Source: Gaetbulibacter_A aestuarii
Lineage (GTDB): Bacteria; Bacteroidota; Bacteroidia; Flavobacteriales; Flavobacteriaceae
Direction: 5' to 3'
Assembly: GCF_039537665.1 (NCBI RefSeq)
Contig: NZ_BAABAY010000001.1
Span: forward strand, 868,001-932,000
Length of the DNA stretch: 64,000 nt
The position numbers were made by a program, and so were the translations under genes. The notes below the pieces were generated by a model that saw nothing but the letters and a program-made list of their open reading frames with translations, was not told the DNA's origin and did no database searches. Positions 1 through 8,288 of the stretch are shown here, piece after piece. The number at the start of each line of letters is the position of its first letter. Position 1 is the stretch's first letter.

Positions 1-1033
1 CGTTTGTAAATAGTCGGCCGATTGGATGGTAAAAAATACCTCCCACAATACCCAGTATAGCACCACCAATTATACCATACCGCAGTAGTTTATTACTTAG
101 GGTTATAAGCAAATCGTAGGCTTTGGCACCCAGTAATTTTCCTGACAGGATGTTGCCGGCACTGGCATAACCATCGATAAAAAAGGCGCAGAAAAACCAG
201 AGGTTGATGGCAATGGTATAGGCCGCAATATGAGCAGCGCCATAAGCCGTTGCAAACCGTGTTGCAAAATATAAGGTTGCATTTAATGCCAGGGTGCGCA
301 CAAACAAGTTAAGGATCATGATAATAAAAGTCTTGATCTCTTTGTTAAAAGGAAACTTTGGCATGAGCGGTATGCTGGTTTTTTTTAATAAATAGTATCC
401 GGATAGTAGCGCCATGAGGCCTTGTGCAGCAACACTGGCATAGGCGGCGCCGGCAATATAAAGCGGCGAAATATAACCTTCGACACCGTACACTAAAATA
501 TAGTCGAGAACAATATTGGTAACAGCCCCAACAATTGCGATGATCATGGGGTAATAGGTGTTTTGAAGTCCACGAAAGGTTCCAAAAACAGCAATACTAA
601 AAAGCGTAAAAGGAAACCCAAAGACACGAATACGATAATATTCTACACTGTAATCCAGAATAATATCAGAGGCATTGTACAGTTTGAAAATGGGTTGGGC
701 AAAAGGAAATGTTGAGATAATAATAACAATACTTATAGCGGTAATAATAAATATGGCTTGCGCCGGAAGATTTTTTATAGCATGCACTTTATTGGCTCCC
801 AGATATTGTGAAACAATGGAGGAGATGGCACTTCGCGTTTGCCCTAACACCCAGATAAGCATCGATAAAAAGGTTCCTACAATACCCACGGCGGCTAATG
901 ACTCGGTAGGATGGAGATCAACATTACCTATTATAGCGGTATCTGTAATGGAAAGAATGGGCTCTGCAATGCCGGCAATCAGGGCCGGAATGGCCAATTT
1001 ATTAATGTGTTTTAATTGAATGGATTCTATCAA
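1..1033 (-). CDS. MATE family multidrug/cation antiporter (3' end outside window)
   Basis: Translating the minus strand gives a continuous reading frame of about 344 residues that runs off the left edge. It starts IESIQLKHINKLAIPALIAG and continues with the hydrophobic helices and the WVLGQ...SSIVSQYLGAN segment typical of MATE transporters (inner-membrane 12-helix drug/cation antiporters, usually about 440-460 residues). Roughly the last quarter is therefore missing. No in-frame ATG lies near the conserved N-terminus; the best start is TTG at 1033, so the start is uncertain. The gene is divergent from the universal stress protein at 1119. The substrate cannot be read from the sequence. Confidence 0.8.
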   Translation of the reverse strand, partial: MIESIQLKHINKLAIPALIAGIAEPILSITDTAIIGNVDLHPTESLAAVGIVGTFLSMLIWVLGQTRSAISSIVSQYLGANKVHAIKNLPAQAIFIITAISIVIIISTFPFAQPIFKLYNASDIILDYSVEYYRIRVFGFPFTLFSIAVFGTFRGLQNTYYPMIIAIVGAVTNIVLDYILVYGVEGYISPLYIAGAAYASVAAQGLMALLSGYYLLKKTSIPLMPKFPFNKEIKTFIIMILNLFVRTLALNATLYFATRFATAYGAAHIAAYTIAINLWFFCAFFIDGYASAGNILSGKLLGAKAYDLLITLSNKLLRYGIIGGAILGIVGGIFYHPIGRLFTN

Positions 1034-1062
1034 GAGAATGGAATTCTTTACGGACTTTAAAC

Positions 1063-1090
1063 TTTGTGTAATTGGGTTTAACTAATTTTG
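1063..1090 (+). promoter_or_regulatory. Putative Bacteroidota-type promoter of the usp gene
   Basis: TTTG at 1063-1066 and TAATTTTG at 1083-1090 match the -33 (TTTG) and -7 (TAnnTTTG) elements of Bacteroidota sigma-ABfr promoters. The spacing is 16 bp, slightly short. The ATG follows at 1119. This rests on a pattern match only. Confidence 0.4.
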
Positions 1091-1118
1091 TGTAAATTTA
1101 GTTCTAATACTTTCAAAA

Positions 1119-1913
1119 ATGAAAAATATTTTAGTTCCTATAGGTACCTCTAAAAATGCCTCTCGCCACTTACAATATGCTATTGATTTTGCTGAAGCTT
1201 TTGGCGCGAAACTCTTTGTGATACAAGTTTATAATGTGTACACAAGAGCCGGAACGATGATAAAAGTTGACAAAATTATTGAGCGCGAAAGCCTGAAAAC
1301 CTTAAAGCGATTGGTGGCACGAATAAATACTAAAGGTGTTGATATTACTATTAAGGTTTTGAAAGGTGATTTGATCGACACCCTTGAAATGGCTTGCAAA
1401 GCCGCGGATATTGATCTGCTCATGGTAGAGCCACGAACTACCTCTGTAAAGGATGAGGTGTTCTTGGGAAAAACATCGGGAAAAATTATTAAGCATACGC
1501 AAATTCCGGCGTTGATTGTTCCCGAAAAAACGGTTTTTAAACCTTTTGAAAATATTTTATTCGCGGTAAAATCTGCACTATTAAGAAAGCCTGAAGCTCT
1601 AAACCCTTTAAGAGAAATTAAGATGACCTTTAATGCTAAAGTGAATTTACTATTGGTTAAGACGACCTTTTATAAACCTTCTGACTTTAATTTGGGTGAG
1701 GAAATGAAGGGCATCACAGATACAGTACAAAAAACAGAGAACCCAACAACATATCAAGGGGTTTTACAACATCAGGAAAGTATTAAACCAGACCTCTTAT
1801 GCGTAGTTCGCAGAAAACGAGGCTTTTTCACTAAACAGTGGGAAAAAAATGTGATCCTGAAAAAAGAATTTTCCAGTAAGATCCCGGTATTAGTATTAAG
1901 TGGGCTTAAATAA
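1119..1913 (+). CDS. Universal stress protein (UspA family), tandem-domain type
   Basis: The 264-residue protein starts MKNILVPIGTSKNASRHLQYAIDFAEAFGAKLFVI, the classic first strand and helix of a Usp fold. The first half ends in the conserved GKTSGKIIKHTQIPALIVPE strand, where ATP-binding Usps carry GxxG...(S/T) residues. The second half (about residues 145-264) is a more divergent Usp-like domain ending IPVLVLSGLK. Two-domain cytoplasmic Usps of this length are common in flavobacteria and usually respond to starvation or stress. The gene stands alone, divergent from the MATE gene, with a plausible promoter upstream. The exact role is unknown. Confidence 0.85.
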   Translation: MKNILVPIGTSKNASRHLQYAIDFAEAFGAKLFVIQVYNVYTRAGTMIKVDKIIERESLKTLKRLVARINTKGVDITIKVLKGDLIDTLEMACKAADIDLLMVEPRTTSVKDEVFLGKTSGKIIKHTQIPALIVPEKTVFKPFENILFAVKSALLRKPEALNPLREIKMTFNAKVNLLLVKTTFYKPSDFNLGEEMKGITDTVQKTENPTTYQGVLQHQESIKPDLLCVVRRKRGFFTKQWEKNVILKKEFSSKIPVLVLSGLK

Positions 1914-1927
1914 ACGTTCTACTAATG

Positions 1928-2053
1928 CTACCTGATTACCGTTTTTTTACGCTTAAAATATTTAAAAGCCTGAAAAACAAACCAAAAAACAATAAGCGTA
2001 TTGATACTTGCGAGTACAATTAGGGCAATGAGGGAATAATTATGATTTACCAT
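1928..2053 (-). CDS. Small single-span membrane protein, 41 aa
   Basis: A short frame on the minus strand runs from ATG at 2053 to TAG at 1928. It begins MVNHNYSLIALIVLASINTL, continues into IVFWFVFQAFKYF, and ends in a basic tail (KRKKTVIR). One long hydrophobic helix with a positively charged C-terminus is a normal layout for a bacterial small membrane protein. The gene is convergent with the usp gene, 14 bp from its stop. I recognise no family. The support is the hydrophobic pattern, a clean start and stop, and otherwise empty space. Confidence 0.5.
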   Translation of the reverse strand: MVNHNYSLIALIVLASINTLIVFWFVFQAFKYFKRKKTVIR

Positions 2054-2329
2054 GACTGAAAGATTTATAAGTAGATTAGTTAATTACTTTTTCATAATTA
2101 TGAATAAAAGTCTTTTGGGACTACCTTTATCCAATTCATAATATTACAATATAAATTTTATAAACTCCTGGTTTTCAGTTAAAAAATAGAAAAACTTTAA
2201 GTCACAGCAGCTAAAAACAATAGGTTATGATAGATTTAGGGAAAACTTATCAGATTAAGTCCGGCTCTACTGCGTCTCTCTCAACGCAAAGCTCCGGGCA
2301 TGATTATTTAAAGCCGCTGTCGACCTAAG

Positions 2330-2362
2330 AAGTTACTGCAAACCACCAAAACGCAGTAACTT
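2330..2362. repeat. Inverted repeat 1 in the gene-free stretch 2054-2550
   Basis: AAGTTACTGC (2330-2339) and GCAGTAACTT (2353-2362) are perfect 10-bp inverted arms around a 13-nt loop. This is the first of three inverted repeats in 190 bp. No U-run follows on either strand, so it does not look like a simple terminator. The rest of 2054-2550 is AT-rich and shows no convincing gene. Confidence 0.6.
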
Positions 2363-2390
2363 TAAACTATAGTTTTCAAGGTTAGAAAGT

Positions 2391-2442
2391 AGTCCTTATT
2401 AATTAAATAATAATTTAGCTTTAAGCAATTTCGGTAAGGACT
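2391..2442. repeat. Inverted repeat 2 in the gene-free stretch
   Basis: AGTCCTTA (2391-2398) and TAAGGACT (2435-2442) are perfect 8-bp arms separated by 36 AT-rich bases. The arms are short, so chance is possible. Their position between two stronger inverted repeats is the reason to list them. Confidence 0.4.
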
Positions 2443-2480
2443 TATCACATTTAAAACCATAGTTAAACAAATTATTAACC

Positions 2481-2518
2481 GATACAATATTACTTGTTAA
2501 ATATTTGAATATTGTATC
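2481..2518 (+). promoter_or_regulatory. 11-bp inverted repeat upstream of the zinc-ribbon gene (operator or RNA hairpin)
   Basis: GATACAATATT (2481-2491) and AATATTGTATC (2508-2518) are perfect inverted arms with a 16-nt spacer, ending 32 bp before the ATG at 2551. The symmetry and position fit a dimeric repressor site or a 5'-UTR hairpin. No regulator is encoded next to it. Which of the two it is cannot be decided from sequence alone. Confidence 0.55.
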
Positions 2519-2550
2519 TTACACGCATATTAAACGTATACTGTACGATT

Positions 2551-2949
2551 ATGAGAAACCCCAAATCTCTGAAACCCGCAACATGCCTGGCTTGTGGTAA
2601 AATTTTAGAAGGTCGCAGTGATAAGAAATTTTGTGACCAGTACTGCAAGAGTTCCTACCATTATCAAAGATCGAAAGCGGAAGAGCCTCGATTTTATAAT
2701 AGAGTGGACAACCAACTCAAGCTTAATCGTAAAATTTTAAAACAATATAATAAAGCCGGGAAAGCTACCATTCGATCTGAAATAATCTTTAAAGAGGGTT
2801 TCGACCCTAATTTTTTCACCCATTATTGGAAAAACGCCCAAGGCGATGTGTACTTGTTTGTTTATGAATTTGGATTTTTAAAACGACAAGAGCATGGTAA
2901 AGCTAAATATGTGCTTATAAAATGGCAGTCCTATATGGAAAGTAAATAA
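2551..2949 (+). CDS. Zinc-ribbon hypothetical protein
   Basis: The protein has 132 residues from ATG 2551. An upstream in-frame start at 2512 lies inside the inverted repeat at 2481-2518, which argues against it. The N-terminus carries the metal-binding pattern CLACGKIL...KKFCDQYC (CxxC...CxxxC), a small zinc ribbon. After a charged helical middle (about residues 45-75), the C-terminal half reads like a compact alpha/beta domain (FFTHYWKNAQGDVYLFVYEFGFL). Similar short zinc-ribbon proteins are common and unannotated in flavobacteria. A nucleic-acid-binding role is inference from the ribbon only. Confidence 0.7.
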   Translation: MRNPKSLKPATCLACGKILEGRSDKKFCDQYCKSSYHYQRSKAEEPRFYNRVDNQLKLNRKILKQYNKAGKATIRSEIIFKEGFDPNFFTHYWKNAQGDVYLFVYEFGFLKRQEHGKAKYVLIKWQSYMESK

Positions 2950-2978
2950 GACAGAGATTTTCATTTAAATGACAGCGT

Positions 2979-3359
2979 TTATTTTTTCAAAAAATCCAAA
3001 GCCTTATCCATTTGCGAAGCATCAAAATAACGCTCTTCAAACCCCTTTCGCAGGCGTTCAAAAAAGAATCCGTCAATGGGAACTAACGCTTTTAAAATCT
3101 TAGAGTGGGCTACAATAGCCAGATTGCCCATCTGTTTATAATGGCGTAAGGTCCAGATAATGTCTTCCATAAAGGCTTTCGTACTGCTATGACTCAATTT
3201 TAATTCGTCTAGTTTAATTAGAACATTCACATAATCAAAGCCTTCAGCCAGCTTTTCATTAAAAAACTTTTGACATATTTTTTCGTCGGTTTCGGTAAAA
3301 CCGTCAATAATTTCAACGGCGAGGATATTGCCTTCGTAAGTGTCGATTTGCTCAATCAT
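2979..3359 (-). CDS. SpoIIAA-like / STAS-fold protein
   Basis: The 126-residue protein starts MIEQIDTYEGNILAVEIIDG and contains DYVNVLIKLDEL...MEDIIWTLRHYKQMGNLAIVAHS. This matches the SpoIIAA-like (CRAL-TRIO/STAS) family PF11964, in which a 120-residue alpha/beta domain stands alone. It is cytoplasmic with no signal peptide. The biochemical role of these stand-alone proteins is not established; they have been linked loosely to stress and membrane lipid sensing. It is convergent with the zinc-ribbon gene, with 29 bp between the stops. Confidence 0.7.
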   Translation of the reverse strand: MIEQIDTYEGNILAVEIIDGFTETDEKICQKFFNEKLAEGFDYVNVLIKLDELKLSHSSTKAFMEDIIWTLRHYKQMGNLAIVAHSKILKALVPIDGFFFERLRKGFEERYFDASQMDKALDFLKK

Positions 3360-3493
3360 GATATCAAGATTTTAATTTTAGAAATGTGTTCTAACCCTTT
3401 TCCTCAATCAAGCCATTTTTAAATAAATTTAATACTCTTAAAGAGCAATTAAAAATTTTAAACGGATGGATTTAATCTAAATTATCAGGACTA

Positions 3494-3655
3494 TTAATAG
3501 TTCTTCCGAAGAAAAAAATACACCGGAAAACTTATCAATAAGACTACGGCGATACCTTTTGATATCAAATTCATTGAAAACTTTCCACTACTCCAGATCA
3601 TGGTCCCGGTTTGTGTTTCAGAAAAGCTACAACTTTGATAAAAAAATAATATCAT
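3494..3655 (-). CDS. Small two-span membrane protein (start uncertain)
   Basis: A minus-strand frame ends at 3494. From ATG 3655 it encodes 53 residues starting MILFFYQSCSFSETQTG and ending LISFPVYFFLRKNY. The frame stays open upstream to the MFS stop codon and adds a basic stretch plus the rest of a hydrophobic helix (KKQLNRRFALFILIL). The true protein may therefore start at a non-ATG codon and hold two spans. It lies directly downstream of the MFS gene on the same strand, so co-transcription is likely. No family recognised. Confidence 0.45.
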   Translation of the reverse strand: MILFFYQSCSFSETQTGTMIWSSGKFSMNLISKGIAVVLLISFPVYFFLRKNY

Positions 3656-3717
3656 GAGTATCAAGATGAATAGTGCAAACCTGCGATTTAATTGCTTTTT
3701 GCTCAGAATGCTTACGT

Positions 3718-4932
3718 TTAAGATTTTAAGTTTTTTGGCATCCTGAACTTAATAATAAGAGAAGATAAAATGGTTAAAAAACCAATTAGAAGAAAGGCAT
3801 ATTTCAACCCAAAAATATCAGCCGTGATCCCGGAAATTATAGCTCCAAAAGCATAACCCAGATCACGCCAAAGTCGGAAGGCACCAATACTTTCCGCACG
3901 TTGTTTCGGACTTGTAGCTTGTGCGATGGTTGCTAAAAATGTAGGATATACCAGCGCGGTTCCCAACCCTAAGCCTACTGAAATACTTGCTAACCAAAAA
4001 TAGCTGGTGGCAAATGGCATAAAAATTATGGCAATACCTTGCAAGAACATGCCCCAAAACAACATTTTCTTTTTAGAAAGATGATCGGACATTTTTCCGG
4101 TAAAAAGCTGGCCAATGCCCCAAACCGTTGGATACAATGCCGTAATAATTCCAATATTCTGGTTATTAAAATGAAGTGTAAGCAACAATATTGGTAGTAA
4201 ACCCCAGATCATGCCGTCGTTGAGGTTATTTATAAGTCCGGCCTGCGTTACCGAGCTCAGCGTTTTATTCTTAAAAGTGGTTTCCATAAAAACATGACTC
4301 AACACTTCAGTTTCATTTGTTTTACTTTCTACATGAACATGGTGCCGTGTGTCTTTTATCCACAATATAGTGACCAATAAACCCATAACCGAAATAAAAA
4401 TTCCAACATAAAACGGATATGGTGTTACCCCATAGGTCTGGGCCACATAACCTGTTAAAAATGCCACAATACCAACAGCCAGATAACCTGAAAATTCGTT
4501 TAATCCCATAGCTAAACCACGATCTTTTTCGCCTACCAGGTCTATTTTCATGACTACGGTGCTACTCCAGGTAAGCCCCTGACTTAAACCTAGCAGCATA
4601 TTGGCGGCAATAACCCAATTCCAGCTTGGTGCATAGATCAGAATAAAAGGAATAGGAATGGCTAAACACCAGCCAAAAAGCAGTAAGGATTTTCGGCCAA
4701 AGCGATTGGCCAACTTGCCTGTATAATAATTAGCGACGGCCTTGGTGACACCAAAAGCCACTATAAATGATAAAATGGCCGACTTTGAAGCTAAACCAAA
4801 TTCCTGTTCGGCAAATTGGGGAATAATACTGCGCTCCAAACCTACCATACCGCCCACAAAGGCATTTACCAAAACCAATAGACTGAATTGTTTCCAGTTT
4901 TGTTTTAGTCCGAGTTGAATGCGTTTCGCCAT
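3718..4932 (-). CDS. Major facilitator superfamily (MFS) transporter
   Basis: The 404-residue protein shows the 12-helix MFS pattern. The loop 2-3 motif is GKLANRFGRKSLLLFGW, the usual G-x-L-a-D/N-R-x-G-R-[KR] signature, and an equivalent GKMSDHLSKKKMLFWG loop lies in the second half. A central cytoplasmic loop holds a His-rich stretch (DTRHHVHVESK), which could bind metal. The RxxG.A.G helix region (GAFRLWRDLGYAFGAIISG) is typical of bacterial drug or metabolite exporters. The substrate is unknown. The gene ends the co-directional run that follows the DUF6090-type array but is separated from it by 77 bp. Confidence 0.85.
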   Translation of the reverse strand: MAKRIQLGLKQNWKQFSLLVLVNAFVGGMVGLERSIIPQFAEQEFGLASKSAILSFIVAFGVTKAVANYYTGKLANRFGRKSLLLFGWCLAIPIPFILIYAPSWNWVIAANMLLGLSQGLTWSSTVVMKIDLVGEKDRGLAMGLNEFSGYLAVGIVAFLTGYVAQTYGVTPYPFYVGIFISVMGLLVTILWIKDTRHHVHVESKTNETEVLSHVFMETTFKNKTLSSVTQAGLINNLNDGMIWGLLPILLLTLHFNNQNIGIITALYPTVWGIGQLFTGKMSDHLSKKKMLFWGMFLQGIAIIFMPFATSYFWLASISVGLGLGTALVYPTFLATIAQATSPKQRAESIGAFRLWRDLGYAFGAIISGITADIFGLKYAFLLIGFLTILSSLIIKFRMPKNLKS

Positions 4933-5009
4933 GAGTTTTGGTTTTGGTAATTCGCAAATTACAACTATTTCAAAAATTTTTTATTTGAAGATTTTTTTGG
5001 TTTCTGGCA

Positions 5010-6020
5010 TTAGTTCTTAACACATTTTGTAATACCGGTTCTTGAAGTTATCTTAAGTAAAGTTTGATTTCCTTCCGTTTCAAATTTGAAAATGAGCTGA
5101 TTTAAAAAAAATGTTTTGTCTTTGTACCAATAAAGTGTTAGGTTGGTAAAGTCTTCATTACCAACGAACTTGATATAAGGTTTTCCGTTTTCAACTTTTA
5201 TTTTAATGTCATTTGAGTCAAATAATTTTGGCCCCTCGTGAATTGTATACGTACCCTCTAATTTTTTCAAAAACAGCGAATCCTTTAAATGATAAGTCAT
5301 GAACTCAGGAACAGGACTTGATTTACCTAGCAAGCTGTCTATTTCATGATATACGTCGATAGCTTTAACTTTATATATATTGGTGTCTTTCGTTAAATTC
5401 TTGAGATCATTCATAAAAAGTCCAACGCCATTTCTGTAATTCATATCTGTTTTATAGAACGATTCGATGTCCGGGGTAATTTTCCCAAACTGCCAATCTA
5501 AAAACCAGGATTTGTTTTTGGCAATATAATCCAGAGCGTTATAAACAGTGTTTCGGATGCGCTCATTGTAAACCGGAATATCCTGAGCGGTATTTATGTA
5601 TAAATCATTTAAATCTTTGAATACCTCGCCATATTTTTTGGGAATATTGTTACTGTTTCGTGTTAAATTAAGATAGCCGTTTTTATGAATAATAAAATTT
5701 GAGTAATAATAGATAAAACCATATTGGTTAATATCTAATTTATCAGCCATATACAATTTCCGCAGGGAGTCTTTACTCATAAAACTTTCAAAAACTTCAT
5801 TGGCATTTATAACATCCTCGGTTAGATCTTTTTGAATATCTTCAAGAATGGTGTTTATTTTGCTTTCATTTTGTTTTTTCTCATTCCAGTTGTTGATCTG
5901 TAAAGCAATTAAAATCCCGATAACGACCAAAATAATTTCACCAATGGCGTATTTCAAATAGCTGGTTGTCTTATTTTCTGCCAGCAATTTTTGACGGATG
6001 TTTCGAAAGAGTTTTATCAT
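5010..6020 (-). CDS. DUF6090-type membrane protein with C-terminal beta-rich extension
   Basis: 336 residues, the last gene of the array. The family layout is a basic amphipathic N-terminus (MIKLFRNIRQKLL), the near-invariant YLKYAIGEIILVVIGILIAL span (about residues 20-42), then (Q)INNWNE and a periplasmic helical C-terminal region. Most members have 240-270 residues. Here about 85 extra residues start near KKLEGTYTIHEGPKLF and read as alternating strands, resembling lipocalin/DUF3471-like beta domains. The central SGxI-type motif of its siblings is not recognisable (NSNNIPKKYGEVFKDLNDLY takes its place). The start overlaps the previous gene's stop by 4 bp, so translation is probably coupled. 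Function unknown. Confidence 0.85.
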   Translation of the reverse strand: MIKLFRNIRQKLLAENKTTSYLKYAIGEIILVVIGILIALQINNWNEKKQNESKINTILEDIQKDLTEDVINANEVFESFMSKDSLRKLYMADKLDINQYGFIYYYSNFIIHKNGYLNLTRNSNNIPKKYGEVFKDLNDLYINTAQDIPVYNERIRNTVYNALDYIAKNKSWFLDWQFGKITPDIESFYKTDMNYRNGVGLFMNDLKNLTKDTNIYKVKAIDVYHEIDSLLGKSSPVPEFMTYHLKDSLFLKKLEGTYTIHEGPKLFDSNDIKIKVENGKPYIKFVGNEDFTNLTLYWYKDKTFFLNQLIFKFETEGNQTLLKITSRTGITKCVKN

Positions 6021-6766
6021 TTTTGATTGAAACTTTGTAAGGTTTTTATGAGTTCTTCTGTTTTTTCAGAAAGCAACTTGTCAGACTGAATTCGGTATTT
6101 GTTATAGGTTATTTTTGAATTTATCAAATTATCAAAAACTGTAATAAATTCGACCTCGTTCAAATGATCCCAGGTTTCCGACTTAAATTTTTCATTAATT
6201 GAAAAATACCTGTTCTTTTCAGGTCTGGTGGCCAGATCGTTCATTTTCTGAAAAGCACTCTGAAATTCTTTTAGAAAAAGCACGGTGATGCCCTGAAAAT
6301 AGTCCTGTTGTGACAAAAGTGAAAGCATCAATTCCTGAACATGTCTGGGATACAACTGAATATCGCCGGATTCTTGAAGCGCTTTTAGGGTGTTATTGCT
6401 ATACATATTTTTACCGTCTATGGCCGGATTGAACTCAAACCTGGCGATGTGCTTCATGGTATCGATCGTAGCGCTGTTTGAACTCAATCGGAGCTCATAA
6501 GCATCAAATTGCTCAAAATCTTCAGTAATAGCCTGGTGTCTTGCTTTGAAATCTGTAGTGTCTTGTTTCAATTCGCGCAATAGAGACCGGGTAAACTCGT
6601 TTCTTTTGATCAGTGCTTTTCGTCCTTCATTCCAATTATTTACCTGAAGAGCAATCAAAATGCCAATAACGACCAAAATAATTTCACCAATGGCGTATTT
6701 TAAATATTTCACCGTACCGCTTTCTGAAAGCGTATTTTTTCTCATTTTTCTGAAAAAATTGACCAT
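6017..6766 (-). CDS. DUF6090-type membrane protein
   Basis: 249 residues, layout as described for 5010-6020. The N-terminus is divergent (MVNFFRKMRKNTLSESGTV), but the span is intact. The periplasmic part carries ATIDTMKHIARFEFNPAIDG followed by the central motif TLKALQESGDIQLYPRHVQE. The TxDTxxHIxRxE segment is shared with the genes at 6766 and 10394 and defines a subgroup within the array. The start overlaps the upstream gene's stop by one base (TAATG). Function unknown. Confidence 0.85.
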   Translation of the reverse strand: MVNFFRKMRKNTLSESGTVKYLKYAIGEIILVVIGILIALQVNNWNEGRKALIKRNEFTRSLLRELKQDTTDFKARHQAITEDFEQFDAYELRLSSNSATIDTMKHIARFEFNPAIDGKNMYSNNTLKALQESGDIQLYPRHVQELMLSLLSQQDYFQGITVLFLKEFQSAFQKMNDLATRPEKNRYFSINEKFKSETWDHLNEVEFITVFDNLINSKITYNKYRIQSDKLLSEKTEELIKTLQSFNQK

Positions 6767-7521
6767 TATAAACTGTTTTTTAATTGTTGTGAGAGCTCAT
6801 GGTTTACTTTAATTAGATTATTGTTCAAACGTTTAAATGCAGCAAATAAATTGAGTTGCATCGAGCACTGTCCTCTATAGATGCTATGAATTTTTGGAAG
6901 ATCCGCTTCCTGCCACAGTGCGTCCTCCAGTTTATCCTGAACGATTATTTTAGAAGCTCTTCCTCTAGCCGTACCGGCCAAAGGAACAGTTGCCAGGTAC
7001 TGGGTAAACATATTTTTATAAAAAGTTAATTGCGATTCATGAAACCCTTCAACAAAAGAGGCGTTTTGATAATAATTTTGAATAGCCTCCGCAAGGCTCT
7101 GATCAAAAAACTCAATATTTCCCGTTGAGGTTAAACTAGCAAAAGTATTCTTGTTTATAGGTTCATTCGTCACAAAGGAGGGATCGTGTTCATACCTGAT
7201 AATATGGTTTAGAGTGTCTAAAGTAGCCAATGGACTTGATAAACGTTTTTTGACTTTCGCCAGAGCGTTTAAACGGCCTGTCAGATTTTGATTCTCGACT
7301 ATCAATTGAATACTGTCTTTTTCCAAATCGGAAATTAAGGATTTGGTGTAATTAACGCGACTCTTGGCATGCTTTTGGGCCTCGTTCCAGTTGTTGATCT
7401 GCAAGGCTATTAAGATTCCAATGACAACAAGCACAATTTCACCTAAAGCATATTTTAAATAGCTCGTGGTTTTATTTTCACTAAGCAGTTTTTGGCGGAT
7501 GTTTCGAAATAACTTTATCAT
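6766..7521 (-). CDS. DUF6090-type membrane protein
   Basis: 251 residues. The span is YLKYALGEIVLVVIGILIAL. It belongs to the subgroup with the ATLDTLNHIIRYEHDPS segment, followed by the motif TFASLTSTGNIEFFDQSLAE. The C-terminus is helical with no extra domain. The spacing to the upstream gene is 8 bp. The encoding DNA for the span is close to that of its neighbours, while the C-terminal half has diverged widely. Confidence 0.85.
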   Translation of the reverse strand: MIKLFRNIRQKLLSENKTTSYLKYALGEIVLVVIGILIALQINNWNEAQKHAKSRVNYTKSLISDLEKDSIQLIVENQNLTGRLNALAKVKKRLSSPLATLDTLNHIIRYEHDPSFVTNEPINKNTFASLTSTGNIEFFDQSLAEAIQNYYQNASFVEGFHESQLTFYKNMFTQYLATVPLAGTARGRASKIIVQDKLEDALWQEADLPKIHSIYRGQCSMQLNLFAAFKRLNNNLIKVNHELSQQLKNSL

Positions 7522-7529
7522 ATTTATTT

Positions 7530-8267
7530 TTATTTCTTGAGTTCCTGATCAATTCCTTTAATTACGTTTTGTATTTGAAATTTCACCTCATTTAATTTAG
7601 TAATTCCATGGTTTCTCGTATCCACAATTTTATGAAGCATGTTTATAAAAGCATCATTCCGTTTTAATCCTTCATAATCATTAGGTTTTCCTGAGGTTGG
7701 TTTTGTCGGGTCGTAATCCAATGAAACACGAATATGCTCATTAAAAATAGGATATCGAACACTTTGGGCCAAGACCCACTCCGAATGGTCGTAATCTTTT
7801 ATCAGGTTGGCAAATTCGTAATCGTACAGATGTACAATATCTTTTCTTAAACGGTCATTTTCAATTAAATCCAGACCTTTGTTTTTAAGGGACTCGTAGG
7901 CTGAATAAGAAAAATAAGGACTCGCCCAATTGGTAATTTGTCCGAAAACGGTATCTAAAGAGGTGTCATAAGGCAAATCTTTTTCCAGGTATGTTATAAT
8001 TTTTAAATTATTCTTAATTGTTCTGCTATTAAAAGCGATGTTATCATTGACTTCTAAAATGGAGGCTTGTAAATCAGATTTAATATCCCGGAGTATCAAA
8101 GCTTCTTGAAGTTTAAATTTCCTCTCCTCATTCCAGTTATTAACTTGTAAAGCGATCAAAATTCCAATAACGACCAACAAAATTTCTCCCACGGCATATT
8201 TTAAATAACCTATGGTCTTATTTTCTTTAAGCAGCTTTCGACGTATATTTCTAAAAATTTTTATCAT
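7530..8267 (-). CDS. DUF6090-type membrane protein
   Basis: 245 residues. The N-terminal module is MIKIFRNIRRKLLKENKTIG plus YLKYAVGEILLVVIGILIAL. The central motif is YESLKNKGLDLIENDRLRKD, close to that of the member at 28837 (YQSLKSGNIEIIKSDTLRD) although the two sit on opposite sides of the signalling genes. This suggests that at least one duplication predates or crossed the split. Gaps to its neighbours are 8 and 21 bp. Confidence 0.85.
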   Translation of the reverse strand: MIKIFRNIRRKLLKENKTIGYLKYAVGEILLVVIGILIALQVNNWNEERKFKLQEALILRDIKSDLQASILEVNDNIAFNSRTIKNNLKIITYLEKDLPYDTSLDTVFGQITNWASPYFSYSAYESLKNKGLDLIENDRLRKDIVHLYDYEFANLIKDYDHSEWVLAQSVRYPIFNEHIRVSLDYDPTKPTSGKPNDYEGLKRNDAFINMLHKIVDTRNHGITKLNEVKFQIQNVIKGIDQELKK

Positions 8268-8288
8268 TGGGAAAATGGGTAAAACAAT

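Noticed and set aside
675..1019. Plus-strand frame of 114 codons
   Set aside because: It is antisense to the clearly recognisable MATE transporter and has no family features.
2227..2328. Short plus-strand frame of 33 codons starting MIDLGKTYQIKSGST
   Set aside because: No hydrophobic or conserved pattern, no neighbour linkage, and it ends at the edge of the inverted-repeat cluster; it is more likely chance or a decayed fragment.
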